From: Pseudomonas alcaliphila JAB1
GTDB lineage: Bacteria > Pseudomonadota > Gammaproteobacteria > Pseudomonadales > Pseudomonadaceae
Length of the DNA stretch: 64,000 bases
Direction of reading: 5' to 3'
Assembly (NCBI RefSeq): GCF_001941865.1
Contig: NZ_CP016162.1
Span: 2,170,001 to 2,234,000 of the forward strand
The notes beneath the pieces are model-generated. The model ran no database searches. It worked only from the letters and a program-made list of their open reading frames with translations, and had not been told where the DNA came from. Below, in pieces: positions 8,234-17,797 of this stretch. The stretch's first letter is position 1. Every line of letters starts with the position of its first letter. The position numbers and the translations under genes are program-made.

Positions 8234-9715
8234 ATGACCACCGTCCGTACCCGTATCGCGCCATCGCCAACCGGCGACCCCCATGTCGGCACCGCTTATA
8301 TCGCGCTGTTCAACCTGTGCTTCGCTCGTCAGCACGGTGGCCAGTTCATCCTGCGCATCGAAGACACCGACCAGGTTCGCTCGACTCGTGAGTCCGAACA
8401 GCAGATTTTCGATGCCCTGCGCTGGCTGGGCATCGAGTGGGACGAAGGCCCGGATGTCGGCGGTCCGCATGGCCCGTACCGGCAGAGCGAGCGTGGCGAG
8501 ATCTACAAGAAGTATTCGGACGAGCTGGTCGGCAAAGGCCATGCCTTCCCATGCTTTTGCTCCGCCGAGCGCCTCGACGAAGTGCGTGCGCAGCAGATGG
8601 CCAACAAGGAAACTCCGCGCTACGACGGCCACTGCATGCATCTGGAGCCGGCTGAGGCGCAGCGTCGCATCGCCGCAGGCGAGTCGCACGTTGTACGGAT
8701 GAAGGTGCCGAGCGAAGGCGTTTGCGTGGTGCCGGACATGCTGCGTGGCGATGTCGAGATCCCATGGGATCGCATGGACATGCAGGTGCTGATGAAGGCC
8801 GATGGCCTGCCGACCTACTTCCTGGCCAACGTGGTCGATGACCACCTGATGGGCATCACTCACGTGCTGCGTGGCGAGGAATGGCTGCCGTCGGCGCCCA
8901 AGCTGATCAAGCTCTACGAGTACTTCGGCTGGGAACAGCCGGCGCTGTGCTACATGCCGCTACTGCGCAATCCGGACAAGAGCAAGCTGTCCAAGCGCAA
9001 GAACCCCACCAGCATCACCTTCTACGAGCGCATGGGCTACCTGCCGCAGGCCATGCTTAACTACCTGGGGCGCATGGGCTGGTCGATGCCGGACGAGCGC
9101 GAAAAGTTCTCCCTGGCCGAGATGATCGAGCACTTCGAGATCAACCGCGTGTCGCTGGGTGGACCGATTTTCGATCTGGAGAAGCTGTCCTGGCTCAACG
9201 GCCAGTGGCTGCGTGAGCTGCCGGTGGAAACCTTCGCTGCCGAAGTGCAGAAGTGGGCGCTCAACCCCGAGTACCTGATGAAGATCGCGCCGCACGTGCA
9301 GGGCAGGGTGGAGACCTTCAGCCAGATCGCACCGCTGGCCGGCTTCTTCTTTTCTGGTGGCCTGAACCTGGACGCCAAGCTGTTCGAGCACAAGAAGCTC
9401 TCGCCCGATCAGGTGCGCCAGCTGATGCAACTGATCCTGTGGAAGCTCGAGTCGCTGCGTCAGTGGGAAAAGGAGCGCATCACCGGCTGCATCCAGGCGG
9501 TGGTCGAGCACTTGGAGCTGAAGCTGCGTGACGCCATGCCGCTGATGTTCGCGGCCATCACCGGCCAAGCCAGCTCGGTATCGGTACTCGATGCCATGGA
9601 AATCCTCGGCCCGGATCTGACCCGCTTCCGCCTGCGTCAGGCGCTGGAACTGCTCGGCGGCACCTCGAAGAAAGAGGCCAAGGAGTGGGAGAAGCTGCTG
9701 GCGAGCATCGCCTGA
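8234..9715 (+). CDS. gltX: Glutamyl-tRNA synthetase
   Basis: This cytosolic class I aminoacyl-tRNA synthetase charges tRNA-Glu. The 493-residue protein has the HIGH-type motif in [14 protein letters not shown], the [12 protein letters not shown] substrate region, the KMSKS-type loop LSKRKNP, and a C-terminal anticodon-binding domain. Length matches the proteobacterial enzyme (E. coli 471, P. aeruginosa 494). Start at the ATG giving [14 protein letters not shown] is standard. Three tRNA-Glu genes for its substrate lie about 500 bp downstream, a placement also known in other pseudomonads. Confidence 0.98.
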   Translation: MTTVRTRIAPSPTGDPHVGTAYIALFNLCFARQHGGQFILRIEDTDQVRSTRESEQQIFDALRWLGIEWDEGPDVGGPHGPYRQSERGEIYKKYSDELVGKGHAFPCFCSAERLDEVRAQQMANKETPRYDGHCMHLEPAEAQRRIAAGESHVVRMKVPSEGVCVVPDMLRGDVEIPWDRMDMQVLMKADGLPTYFLANVVDDHLMGITHVLRGEEWLPSAPKLIKLYEYFGWEQPALCYMPLLRNPDKSKLSKRKNPTSITFYERMGYLPQAMLNYLGRMGWSMPDEREKFSLAEMIEHFEINRVSLGGPIFDLEKLSWLNGQWLRELPVETFAAEVQKWALNPEYLMKIAPHVQGRVETFSQIAPLAGFFFSGGLNLDAKLFEHKKLSPDQVRQLMQLILWKLESLRQWEKERITGCIQAVVEHLELKLRDAMPLMFAAITGQASSVSVLDAMEILGPDLTRFRLRQALELLGGTSKKEAKEWEKLLASIA

Positions 9716-9723
9716 CGGTAGGC

Positions 9724-9905
9724 TCCTGGAGTCCTCACCCCGGGGCGAAACTTTCGGTTTTGCGCTGTTCGCTCGAACGATTCGCCGCGAGGCGCGGCTC
9801 CTACAGGGAGGCGGTGTGCTGCGGTCTTGTGTAGGAGCCCCGCCCCGGGGCGAAGCTTTTAGCTTTGCAGTGTTCTTTCGATTTGCCGCAGGGCACGGCT
9901 CCTAG
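9724..9905. repeat. Two GTAGGAGC-type palindromic repeats in tandem
   Basis: Two members of the family seen at 4172-4561 lie side by side at about 9724-9806 and 9830-9905. Both carry the CCCCGGGGCGAA core and close with GCTCCTA. The first has a degenerate left end (GGCTCCTGGAGTCC). They fill the gap between gltX and the tRNA cluster; no gene is visible. Confidence 0.8.
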
Positions 9906-10008
9906 TGGGACGATGCTGCGTTTCGCGAGTGTCAGCTCCGCCCCGCAGGAAATGGCCCTAAGTAATTGTTCTAGTGGCAAAAACTTTGGGCTGGCCGGAA
10001 AAATGTTG

Positions 10009-10037
10009 TTGACAGCCAATCGGGGCGCTCTTAACAT
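10009..10037 (+). promoter_or_regulatory. Strong sigma70 promoter of the tRNA cluster
   Basis: A perfect -35 box TTGACA (10009-10014) and a -10 box TAACAT (10032-10037) are separated by 17 bp. The -10 is followed by GCGCCCCG, a GC-rich discriminator typical of stable-RNA promoters under stringent control. The first tRNA begins about 19 nt further on. Confidence 0.8.
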
Positions 10038-10055
10038 GCGCCCCGTCCTCGAGAT

Positions 10056-10131
<76 letters not shown>

Positions 10132-10191
10132 ATCTCGGCTCCTTCGGGAGTGCCAGAGTCGATGTGAGTCGATTCACGATCAGGGTCTTGC

Positions 10192-10267
10192 GTCCCCTTC
10201 GTCTAGTGGCCTAGGACACCGCCCTTTCACGGCGGTAACAGGGGTTCGAGTCCCCTAGGGGACGCCA
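10192..10267 (+). tRNA. tRNA-Glu (TTC), copy 1
   Basis: A 76-nt cloverleaf begins GTCCCCTTCGTCTAG. The anticodon arm CCGCCCTTTCACGGCGG carries TTC, the T-arm is GGGGTTCGAGTCCCC, and CCA is encoded. It is identical to the copies at 10441 and 10688. Confidence 0.97.
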
Positions 10268-10316
10268 TTTATTCCAGCCGTAGCGCTCAGGCGCTGCAGC
10301 CAGACCGAAAGGTTTC

Positions 10317-10392
<76 letters not shown>

Positions 10393-10400
10393 AACACTGA

Positions 10401-10425
10401 CAAGGCCAGCTTAGTGCTGGCCTTG
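10401..10425 (+). other. Spacer hairpin between tRNA-Ala 2 and tRNA-Glu 2
   Basis: CAAGGCCAGC...GCTGGCCTTG forms a perfect 10-bp stem with a 5-nt loop. It has no real T-tract, so I read it as a processing or stabilising hairpin rather than a terminator. It recurs at 10648. Confidence 0.6.
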
Positions 10426-10440
10426 TTCTTCGAAGGTTTT

Positions 10441-10516
10441 GTCCCCTTCGTCTAGTGGCCTAGGACACCGCCCTTTCACGGCGGTAACAGGGGTTCGAGT
10501 CCCCTAGGGGACGCCA
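10441..10516 (+). tRNA. tRNA-Glu (TTC), copy 2
   Basis: Identical to the tRNA-Glu at 10192, including the encoded CCA. It lies 48 nt behind tRNA-Ala copy 2. Confidence 0.97.
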
Positions 10517-10563
10517 TATTCCAGTCGCAGCGCGCATGTGTTGCGAACCGACCGCAAGGTTTC

Positions 10564-10639
<76 letters not shown>

Positions 10640-10647
10640 ATCACACT

Positions 10648-10672
10648 CAAGGCCAGCCTAGTGCTGGCCTTG
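10648..10672 (+). other. Spacer hairpin between tRNA-Ala 3 and tRNA-Glu 3
   Basis: CAAGGCCAGC...GCTGGCCTTG, the same 10-bp stem as at 10401-10425 with one loop change. Conservation with a loop substitution supports a structural role. Confidence 0.6.
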
Positions 10673-10687
10673 TCGTTCGAAGGTTTC

Positions 10688-10763
10688 GTCCCCTTCGTCT
10701 AGTGGCCTAGGACACCGCCCTTTCACGGCGGTAACAGGGGTTCGAGTCCCCTAGGGGACGCCA
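10688..10763 (+). tRNA. tRNA-Glu (TTC), copy 3
   Basis: Identical to the tRNA-Glu at 10192 and 10441. It is the last gene of the cluster and is followed by the terminator at 10791. Confidence 0.97.
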
Positions 10764-10790
10764 TTTTTCTTGCCGCATTTGCGGAACCCA

Positions 10791-10822
10791 GGGGCCACTT
10801 CTTCGGAAGTGGCCCCTTTTTG
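10791..10822 (+). terminator. Terminator of the tRNA cluster
   Basis: GGGGCCACTT / AAGTGGCCCC forms a 10-bp stem closed by a CTTCGG-like tetraloop and followed by TTTTTGTTTT. This is a strong rho-independent terminator directly behind the last tRNA. Confidence 0.9.
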
Positions 10823-10901
10823 TTTTCGCCCCCTTCTTTTTCTGATGCTGGTTCGCCTGTCTTGCACTGCTGACCAGCGGTCGATCCGGTGACTTGCAAA
10901 A

Positions 10902-10937
10902 TAATATGATGATCGTAATATTGTGTTCGTCATATTA
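10902..10937. promoter_or_regulatory. Inverted repeat, candidate TetR operator
   Basis: TAATATGA (10902-10909) and TCATATTA (10930-10937) are perfect inverted arms 20 bp apart. Inside and overlapping them, TCGTAATATT and TCGTCATATT form an imperfect direct repeat. The AT-rich block sits 12 bp before the start codon of the TetR-family gene in otherwise GC-rich DNA. It probably holds both promoter and operator for autoregulation. The assignment is inference. Confidence 0.55.
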
Positions 10938-10948
10938 AGGGCGCGGTC

Positions 10949-11488
10949 ATGAGCGGACGCAAAAGTGAAACCCGTAAGCGCATTCTCGCTGCGGCAGGGC
11001 GTGTACTCGCAGAGCGCGGGCCTGGTGACCCGGCGGTGGCTGAGGTCATGGCTGAAGCGGGGCTGACGGTCGGCGGCTTCTACGCGCACTTCGCCAGCAA
11101 GGATGCGCTGATGCTCGAGGCATTTCGTCAGTTGCTGCGGGTGCGGCGTGATCGCCTTGCGCAGGTCGACCAGAGCCTGACAGGCAGAGAGCGCCGAGTG
11201 CTCTTGGCCGCTTTCTACCTTTCGCGCAGGCACCGTGACGATGCTGACGAGCGCTGCCCGCTGCCGAGTTCGCTGGCGGAAATTGCGCGGTTACCGGATG
11301 GCTTTCGCCAGACCTTGGCTGAACACATTGAGCTGATCACGGCGCAAATGAGCGGGACGCCGGAAGAGGGCGATGTGGCGCTGGCTGACCTGGCGCTGAT
11401 GATCGGTGGTTTGGCACTGGCGCGGGCCTTGGGGCCAGGCGAGTTGTCCGACCGGGTGTTGCGTGCTGCCAAGTCGGCAGTTGTGTGA
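10949..11488 (+). CDS. TetR/AcrR-family transcriptional regulator
   Basis: The 179-residue regulator has an N-terminal TetR helix-turn-helix at about residues 8-52 (TRKRILAAAGRVLAERG, then VAEVMAEAGLTVGGFYAHF). The C-terminal ligand-binding half is diverged. The ATG at 10949 lies just after an AT-rich inverted repeat that looks like its operator. Its stop codon lies 23 nt before the ATG I assign to the downstream alpha/beta hydrolase, so they form a two-gene unit in which the repressor probably controls the hydrolase. PA3133-PA3132 of P. aeruginosa have the same arrangement (from memory). Ligand unknown. Confidence 0.93.
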   Translation: MSGRKSETRKRILAAAGRVLAERGPGDPAVAEVMAEAGLTVGGFYAHFASKDALMLEAFRQLLRVRRDRLAQVDQSLTGRERRVLLAAFYLSRRHRDDADERCPLPSSLAEIARLPDGFRQTLAEHIELITAQMSGTPEEGDVALADLALMIGGLALARALGPGELSDRVLRAAKSAVV

Positions 11489-11511
11489 AATCAAGCGTGA
11501 AGGAGAGGGTG

Positions 11512-12351
11512 ATGAATCAGATGACCTGGGTCCGTGGTGTCAATGCAACGCTGGGTAGAGTGGCGCCGCAACTGATCGCCAGTCGTTTACGCGAACGTTT
11601 CATGACGCCGCGCACTACGTCGCCGCGGGATTGGGAACTGCCGCTGCTGGCAAGTTCAGAGCGCATTACCCTGCGTTTCGGTCTCTCTGCGCTGCGTTGG
11701 GGCAGCGGCCCTACAGTGCTGCTGATGCATGGCTGGGAGGGGCGCCCGACCCAGTTCGCGCTGTTGATTCGCGCTCTGGTCGATGCGGGTTATGGTGTTG
11801 TCGCACTGGATGCGCCTGCCCATGGTCGATCGCCGGGGCGTGAGGCCAATGTGGTGCTGTTCGCACGTGCGCTGCTCGAGGCGGCCAGTGAGCTGCCGCC
11901 GCTACGCGCCGTGATCGGCCACTCGATGGGCGGCGCCAGCGCGTTGCTGGCCACGCAGATGGGCTTGCGCAGCGAGACCCTGGTGACCATCGCTGCGCCG
12001 AGTCGTATTCTCGGTCTGTTGCGTGGCTTTGCCCGGTTCATGGGGTTGCCTGCCGAAGCGCGTGCGCATTTCGTGCGGCAGGTGGAAAAGACTGCCGGTA
12101 TCCCGGCGGCGCATCTCGATGTGCAGCGTTATCAGCTGGAACTGCCGGGCCTGATCGTGCATGCCGAGGACGATCAGGTGGTGCCGGTGGGCGAAGCCGA
12201 CCTGATCCACCAGGCCTGGTTCGACAGTCAGCTGCTGCGTCTGCCTGCGGGTGGGCATCAGCGCTTGCTGAGTGATCCGGTGCTTCTGCAGGCCGTGCTC
12301 GAGCTGCTGGAGCAAGTGCCTCAGGCGTCGTTGAAGGCGTTGGCTTCGTAA
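11512..12351 (+). CDS. Alpha/beta-hydrolase fold protein
   Basis: The 279-residue cytosolic hydrolase shows the oxyanion region LLMHGWEGRPTQF, the nucleophile elbow GHSMGGAS, a catalytic acid in HAEDDQVVPV and the catalytic His in PAGGHQRLL. These define a serine esterase/lipase-like triad; no substrate can be assigned. I chose the ATG at 11512 because AGGAGAGGG sits at the right distance. An in-frame GTG at 11485, overlapping the regulator's stop, would add nine residues. The 3' end overlaps the convergent GGDEF gene by 31 bp. Confidence 0.9.
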   Translation: MNQMTWVRGVNATLGRVAPQLIASRLRERFMTPRTTSPRDWELPLLASSERITLRFGLSALRWGSGPTVLLMHGWEGRPTQFALLIRALVDAGYGVVALDAPAHGRSPGREANVVLFARALLEAASELPPLRAVIGHSMGGASALLATQMGLRSETLVTIAAPSRILGLLRGFARFMGLPAEARAHFVRQVEKTAGIPAAHLDVQRYQLELPGLIVHAEDDQVVPVGEADLIHQAWFDSQLLRLPAGGHQRLLSDPVLLQAVLELLEQVPQASLKALAS

Positions 12352-14183
12352 CTGACCACGCGGTTACGACCGCTTGCCTTGGCGCGATACAGGGCGCGGT
12401 CTGCCAGTTCCAGCCATTGTTCACCGCAGCCGGGGTCACTCGGTACTCCGGCGTGCAGGCCGATGCTCAGGCTCAGCGCTATCGACTGCTGTTGGTAGAG
12501 GCAGGGGTTCTGCGCGAGGTCTTCGCGCAATTGCTCGGCCAGGTCGAGTGCGCCGCTCAGATCCGTGTTGTCGAGCAGGGCGGCGAACTCTTCGCCGCCG
12601 AAGCGTGCCAGCAGATCGCTGCTGCGCAGGCGTTGTTGAATGCGCTGGGCCGCATGACGCAGGCAGGCATCGCCTGCCAGGTGGCCGTAGCGATCATTGA
12701 CCTGCTTGAAGTGATCCAGATCCAGCATCAATACCGCCAGCGACTGCCGGCTGCGTTCGGCGCGGGCGCAGGCGCGCGCCAGTTCTTCGCTGAGTGTCTG
12801 GCGATTGAACAGGCCGGTGAGTCCGTCACGGCGATTCAATTCCGCCAGGCGCATGTTGGCGTTGGACAGTTGCTGAAGAGTGTCCTGCAGGGTCGCGGTA
12901 CGCTCCTGTACACGGTGTTCCAGGTTTTCACTGATCTGTGTCTGCAGTTCCAGGTGCTTGGTCTGCTCGGTGCGCAGGCGGCGCTCCTGATCGATCAGTT
13001 TGGCCTGGGCCAGGCGTTCGGCTTCCTGCACGTGGCGGATACGTGAGGCCAGGGCGATGGAGAACACCGTCATCTCGATCAGGCCGCCGATCTGCTGGGC
13101 ATGCAGGGTCAGCAGCGAGTAGGGCAGCAGACCGGTACCGGTGAGGATGCTGGCAAGGCTGGCAGCAATCAGCACGAACCAGCCCAGGGCGAACAGGCGC
13201 GCTGCCGCATAGCCGCCCCGCCAGCGCAGCAAGGTGATGATGAAGGCGGCTATGGCGCAGGCGACCACCAGCACGAAGCTGCCGATCAGGGCCGGTGCGT
13301 ACGGGCCAAACAACGCCATCCCCAGCACCAGCCAGGCGCAGACCTTGAGCGTGTTGGCGACCCAGCGGTACGGCTTCGCGGCCTTGTCCAGTTCCAGCAC
13401 GCCGTAGGTGAAGTGAATGCCGAACAGCGTCGCCAGTGCCGAGCTGAGCGGGAAGCTCAGTTGCTGCCAGGTCAGGGCGTTTGGCCACAGCCATTGCAGG
13501 GCGAAGCCGAGCTGGATGAACTGGTAGAGGCTGAAGCTGGCGACGAACAGGCTGTACCAGAGATAGTTGCGGTCGCGCGTGATGCAGAAAATGCTCAGGT
13601 TGTAGATCAGCATCGCGATCAGGGCGCCGAAGAACAGACCCTGTAGCAACAGGCTGCGCTGTTCCTGGTGGTCGAAGGCATCGCGGGTCATCAGGCTGGC
13701 GCTGAGGTTCGCCGAGCCATCGGTTTGCATGCGCAGCCAGATGCGCTGCTGCTCGCCGGACTCCAGGTCGAGGGGGAGTACCAGTTGCCGGTGTTCGACC
13801 CAGCGCCAGTCAAAGGGACGCTGGTCGCCGGCGCGGTAGATGCGCTTGCCGTCCAGGCCGTAGGCGTCGAGTTGATCCAGCAGGGGATTGCCGATCAGTA
13901 GAACCCAGCCAAGCGAGCGATTGTGCGGATTGTGTACATCCAGGCGCAGCCAGTAGCTGCTACCGCTGTAGCCGAAGCTGGCATCGCGCCGGGCGACGGT
14001 CTGCCAGGCGGAGTCGGGTAGTGCGCGGACATCGACGAAGTCGGCCTGGCCATCCGGGTCCTCCCAGACGTGCATATAGGGACCGGGCAGTGTCTGCGCC
14101 TGACCGATCGGCAGTGGCAGGCTTTCTGCCCAGCTCAACGCTGGCAGCAGCAGAAGCATCAATAGGCGCAGGATGGCAGTCAA
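12321..14183 (-). CDS. 7TM-DISM receptor diguanylate cyclase (GGEEF)
   Basis: The 620-residue membrane enzyme should make cyclic di-GMP in response to an external signal. It has a signal peptide (residues 1-19, ending LSWA), a periplasmic 7TMR-DISMED2-type domain (about 30-165), seven transmembrane helices (about 180-370), a coiled-coil linker (about 375-440) and a GGDEF domain (about 450-610). The active-site motif is GGEEF, a functional variant. RSSD lies five residues before it, so the product-inhibition I-site is intact. DGLTGLFNR marks the domain start. It is monocistronic and convergent with the hydrolase gene. The ligand is unknown; 7TMR-DISM domains often bind carbohydrates. Confidence 0.93.
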   Translation of the reverse strand: MTAILRLLMLLLLPALSWAESLPLPIGQAQTLPGPYMHVWEDPDGQADFVDVRALPDSAWQTVARRDASFGYSGSSYWLRLDVHNPHNRSLGWVLLIGNPLLDQLDAYGLDGKRIYRAGDQRPFDWRWVEHRQLVLPLDLESGEQQRIWLRMQTDGSANLSASLMTRDAFDHQEQRSLLLQGLFFGALIAMLIYNLSIFCITRDRNYLWYSLFVASFSLYQFIQLGFALQWLWPNALTWQQLSFPLSSALATLFGIHFTYGVLELDKAAKPYRWVANTLKVCAWLVLGMALFGPYAPALIGSFVLVVACAIAAFIITLLRWRGGYAAARLFALGWFVLIAASLASILTGTGLLPYSLLTLHAQQIGGLIEMTVFSIALASRIRHVQEAERLAQAKLIDQERRLRTEQTKHLELQTQISENLEHRVQERTATLQDTLQQLSNANMRLAELNRRDGLTGLFNRQTLSEELARACARAERSRQSLAVLMLDLDHFKQVNDRYGHLAGDACLRHAAQRIQQRLRSSDLLARFGGEEFAALLDNTDLSGALDLAEQLREDLAQNPCLYQQQSIALSLSIGLHAGVPSDPGCGEQWLELADRALYRAKASGRNRVVSYEANAFNDA

Positions 14184-14386
14184 TTGCTCGTTCTCGGGCT
14201 CTCGGGCGAGTGCGCCGCATTATGGCGCGCGGTGATGACGCGATGAAAGCTTGGCACTGCATGCAAGGGCTGCGCGGCGTATCATGCGGCAACTGGCCGA
14301 ACGGTCGCCGAGGATGCTGGCGGCCATGTTCTTGAATCGGATCACCCAGCTTGCCGCATGCAGGCTGCACACCTGGAGGTACAGTC

Positions 14387-14836
14387 ATGAACTGGGAGTT
14401 GCCCAGCCCCTTCGTCATCGATATCGAAGTGAGCGCAGAGGACATCGACGGCCTCGGCCATGCCAACAACGCGGTGTACGTCAGTTGGCTGGAGCGCTGC
14501 GCCTGGCGGCATTCGCAGTTCCTGGGGCTGGACCTGGTCGAGTATCGCCGTCTGGATCGGGCCATGGCGGTGGTGCGTCACGAGATCGACTATCTGGCCA
14601 GCGCCTACGAAGGGCAGCATCTGCAGATAGCGACCTGGATCGTCGAGTCCGACCAGCGTCTGAAGATGGATCGGCGCTTCCAGCTGGTGCGCCCGGAAGA
14701 TGGCGCCACCTTGTTGCGCGCCAAGACCACCTTTGTCTGCATCGAGCTGTCCAGCGGGCGCCCGAAGCGCATGCCGGAGGAATTCGTCGAAGGTTATGGC
14801 AAGGCGCTGATGCAGCCCTATCCGCTGGAGCTGTAA
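14387..14836 (+). CDS. Acyl-CoA thioesterase, hotdog fold (YbgC/FadM/4HBT type)
   Basis: The 149-residue protein is a hotdog-fold thioesterase that hydrolyses acyl-CoA. The family signature is the DIDGLGHANNAVYVSWLERC segment, where the first Asp is the usual catalytic residue and HxxNxxY/WxE follows. The ATG at 14387 is preceded by CTGGAGG. Length fits the 130-150 residues of the family. FadM-like enzymes act in fatty-acid oxidation and YbgC-like ones near the Tol-Pal system; there is no tol cluster here. The neighbouring small secreted protein is convergent. Confidence 0.88.
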   Translation: MNWELPSPFVIDIEVSAEDIDGLGHANNAVYVSWLERCAWRHSQFLGLDLVEYRRLDRAMAVVRHEIDYLASAYEGQHLQIATWIVESDQRLKMDRRFQLVRPEDGATLLRAKTTFVCIELSSGRPKRMPEEFVEGYGKALMQPYPLEL

Positions 14837-14842
14837 GGCCGC

Positions 14843-15238
14843 TCAGTCGATCACCGGCGCGAGAAATACCTGCTCCGGCTCGACCATGACGGCGAACTGG
14901 CGGGTTTCACCGGGGCGCAGGATGACGGACTGCGCCACATCCGGCCCACGGCCGCCGCAATAGCCATCTGGCGACATGGCCACGGCGACGCCCAGTTCGC
15001 CGCTGGGCAGGTCAAGACTGGTTTGCTCGCCGGGACCGAGTTTCGCCACTACCTGCTGGTTGACGTAGAGCTCCACATCGCAGGCATTCGGCGCGTTGTT
15101 GTCGCGACTGAAAATGAGCCGGGCCGGTGCATCGGCCACTGGGTCGGTGGGGGCCGGCTCGGTAGCAGTGGGCGGGATATCGCTGGCTTGGGCGGCCATG
15201 CAGAACAGGCCGAGCAAGGCGGGTGCGATCAGGCGCAT
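14843..15238 (-). CDS. Small secreted protein of unknown function
   Basis: I do not recognise the 131-residue product. It has a clear Sec signal peptide (residues 1-18, MRLIAPALLGLFCMAAQA) with a likely cut before SDIPPT, then a Pro/Thr/Ala-rich linker and a domain of about 85 residues. That domain (IFSRDNNAPNACDVELYVN, then LDLPSGELGVAV) resembles small beta-sandwich domains such as DUF2846/PEGA. This is a weak, by-eye similarity. Two Cys (in NACDV and GYCGG) could form a disulphide in the periplasm. Start chosen at 15238 because GGAGGCTTTACC precedes it. Convergent with the thioesterase, divergent from dusC. Confidence 0.75.
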   Translation of the reverse strand: MRLIAPALLGLFCMAAQASDIPPTATEPAPTDPVADAPARLIFSRDNNAPNACDVELYVNQQVVAKLGPGEQTSLDLPSGELGVAVAMSPDGYCGGRGPDVAQSVILRPGETRQFAVMVEPEQVFLAPVID

Positions 15239-15334
15239 GGTAAAGCCTCCGTTTGGCGTCAGCGGCAGTGTCGCCCATCTTGTGCGGCGCGTGCGACCCC
15301 TTAAACTAAGCGCCCCATTTTTCCGGACAACCTC

Positions 15335-16285
15335 ATGCAAATCGCCCTGGCGCCCATGGAGGGGCTGGTCGACGATATTCTGCGCGACGTACTAACTCGC
15401 ATCGGCGGTATCGACTGGTGTGTCACTGAGTTCATTCGCGTCAGCGAGCGGCTGTTGCCCGCGGCCACCTACCACAAGCTGGCCCCCGAGCTGTTCAACG
15501 GCTCACGCACCCGGGCCGGTACGCCGATGCGTGTGCAGTTTCTCGGCTCCGATCCGCAGTGCCTGGCTGACAACGCCGCCTTCGCCTGCACGCTCGGTGC
15601 GCCAGTGATCGATCTCAATTTCGGTTGCCCGGCCAAGACGGTGAACAAGTCGCGCGGCGGCGCGGTGCTGCTCAAGGAGCCGGAGCTGCTGCACGCCATT
15701 GTCCGTGAGGTAAGGCGCACGGTGCCGGCCGAGATTCCGGTGACGGCGAAGATGCGCCTGGGCTTCGAGGGCAAGGAGGGCGCGCTGGATTGTGCGCGCG
15801 CACTGGCCGAGGGCGGGGCTAGCCAGATCGTCGTGCATGCGCGGACCAAGGTCGAGGGCTACAAGCCGCCGGCGCACTGGGAGTGGGTGGCGCGGGTGCA
15901 GGAGGTGGTCGGCGTACCGGTGTTCGCCAATGGCGAGGTGTGGACGCTGGACGATTGGCGCTGCTGCCGCGAGATCAGCGGCGTGGATGACATCATGCTG
16001 GGCCGTGGCCTGGTGTCCCGTCCGGGGCTGGCGCGACAGATCGCCGCGGTCAGGGCTGGCGAAGAACCCGAGGACATGAGCTGGGCCGAGCTGCAGCCGC
16101 TGTTGCTCGATTTCTGGCAGCAGGCGCGGCGCAAGCTGGCGCCGCGCTACGCGCCAGGGCGTCTGAAGCAGTGGCTGGCGATGCTCACGCGCACCTACCC
16201 GGAGGCCGTTGCGCTGTTTGCCGAGGTGCGCCGCGAGCAGGATTGCGAGCGTATCGATCAGTTGTTATCTGAACAGCCTCGGTAG
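15335..16285 (+). CDS. dusC: tRNA-dihydrouridine(16) synthase
   Basis: This FMN enzyme reduces uridine 16 in the D-loop of tRNAs. The 316-residue protein opens with [16 protein letters not shown], whose APMEG form is characteristic of the DusC subfamily. It holds the catalytic Cys in [16 protein letters not shown], the phosphate-binding VFANGEVW segment, and the [10 protein letters not shown] end of the TIM barrel. E. coli DusC has 315 residues. The 70 bp behind it lead into an IS3-family insertion. Confidence 0.94.
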   Translation: MQIALAPMEGLVDDILRDVLTRIGGIDWCVTEFIRVSERLLPAATYHKLAPELFNGSRTRAGTPMRVQFLGSDPQCLADNAAFACTLGAPVIDLNFGCPAKTVNKSRGGAVLLKEPELLHAIVREVRRTVPAEIPVTAKMRLGFEGKEGALDCARALAEGGASQIVVHARTKVEGYKPPAHWEWVARVQEVVGVPVFANGEVWTLDDWRCCREISGVDDIMLGRGLVSRPGLARQIAAVRAGEEPEDMSWAELQPLLLDFWQQARRKLAPRYAPGRLKQWLAMLTRTYPEAVALFAEVRREQDCERIDQLLSEQPR

Positions 16286-16391
16286 GAGCGTAATGCTGTT
16301 CACTTAAGAAACGGTCGAGCTCGATCAGTCCCCTCGCCCCTCCGAGGAGCGGGTTTGTTGTGGTCAACAAAAACTGGACACTGGTTTAGGT

Positions 16392-17533
<1,142 letters not shown>

Positions 17534-17607
17534 GCAAACACCTCATGGCTGGGCGAAGCTTAACGCCCTATCGGGGTGTCCAGAATCATTGAGCCACAAC
17601 AATTACG

Positions 17608-17660
17608 GTAGGAGCGAGCTCTGCTCGCGAACGCTTTTCGCGAGCAGAGCCCGCTCCTAC
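17608..17660. repeat. Palindromic intergenic repeat (GTAGGAGC type, short form)
   Basis: GTAGGAGCG...CGCTCCTAC outer arms and an inner stem (CTCTGCTCGCGA / TCGCGAGCAGAG) form a near-perfect hairpin with loop ACGCTTT. It sits directly beside the right end of the IS element. A related hairpin is at 40213-40276. Confidence 0.8.
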
Positions 17661-17697
17661 ACCCTCCTGATCCTTGCGCTCGATGATCAAGGCATGC

Positions 17698-17725
17698 CTT
17701 GAAATTCTTCTGGACGACCTCAGAT
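17698..17725 (+). promoter_or_regulatory. Candidate sigma32 heat-shock promoter of the ibpA-type gene
   Basis: CTTGAAA (17698-17704) matches the sigma32 -35 consensus exactly. After a 13-bp spacer comes CCTCAGAT (17718-17725), a partial match to the CCCCATNT -10 box. It lies about 70 bp before the start codon of the small heat-shock gene, so RNA would begin just ahead of the ROSE-like leader. Confidence 0.6.
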
Positions 17726-17730
17726 AAGTG

Positions 17731-17797
17731 ACCGCGGGATGCCGAAGTCGGGTTCCGCGATATGAACCTTGCTGAAATTTTCAGGAGAATACTCATG
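17731..17797 (+). promoter_or_regulatory. ROSE-like RNA thermometer in the ibpA 5' leader
   Basis: The leader folds into two hairpins. The first has arms CGCGG (17733-17737) and CCGCG (17755-17759). The second pairs CTTGCTGA (17768-17775) with TCAGGAG (17781-17787), the Shine-Dalgarno. An unpaired G within TTGCT opposite the SD is the hallmark of ROSE elements. At low temperature the SD is masked; heat opens it. Families of this element are known upstream of ibpA genes in Pseudomonas. Confidence 0.75.

Noticed and set aside
16286..16354. Segment TAATGCTGTTCACTTAAG behind dusC as an end of a second insertion sequence
   Set aside because: It recalls IS4-type terminal sequence from memory, but no partner end or transposase remnant is visible, so I do not list it as a feature.
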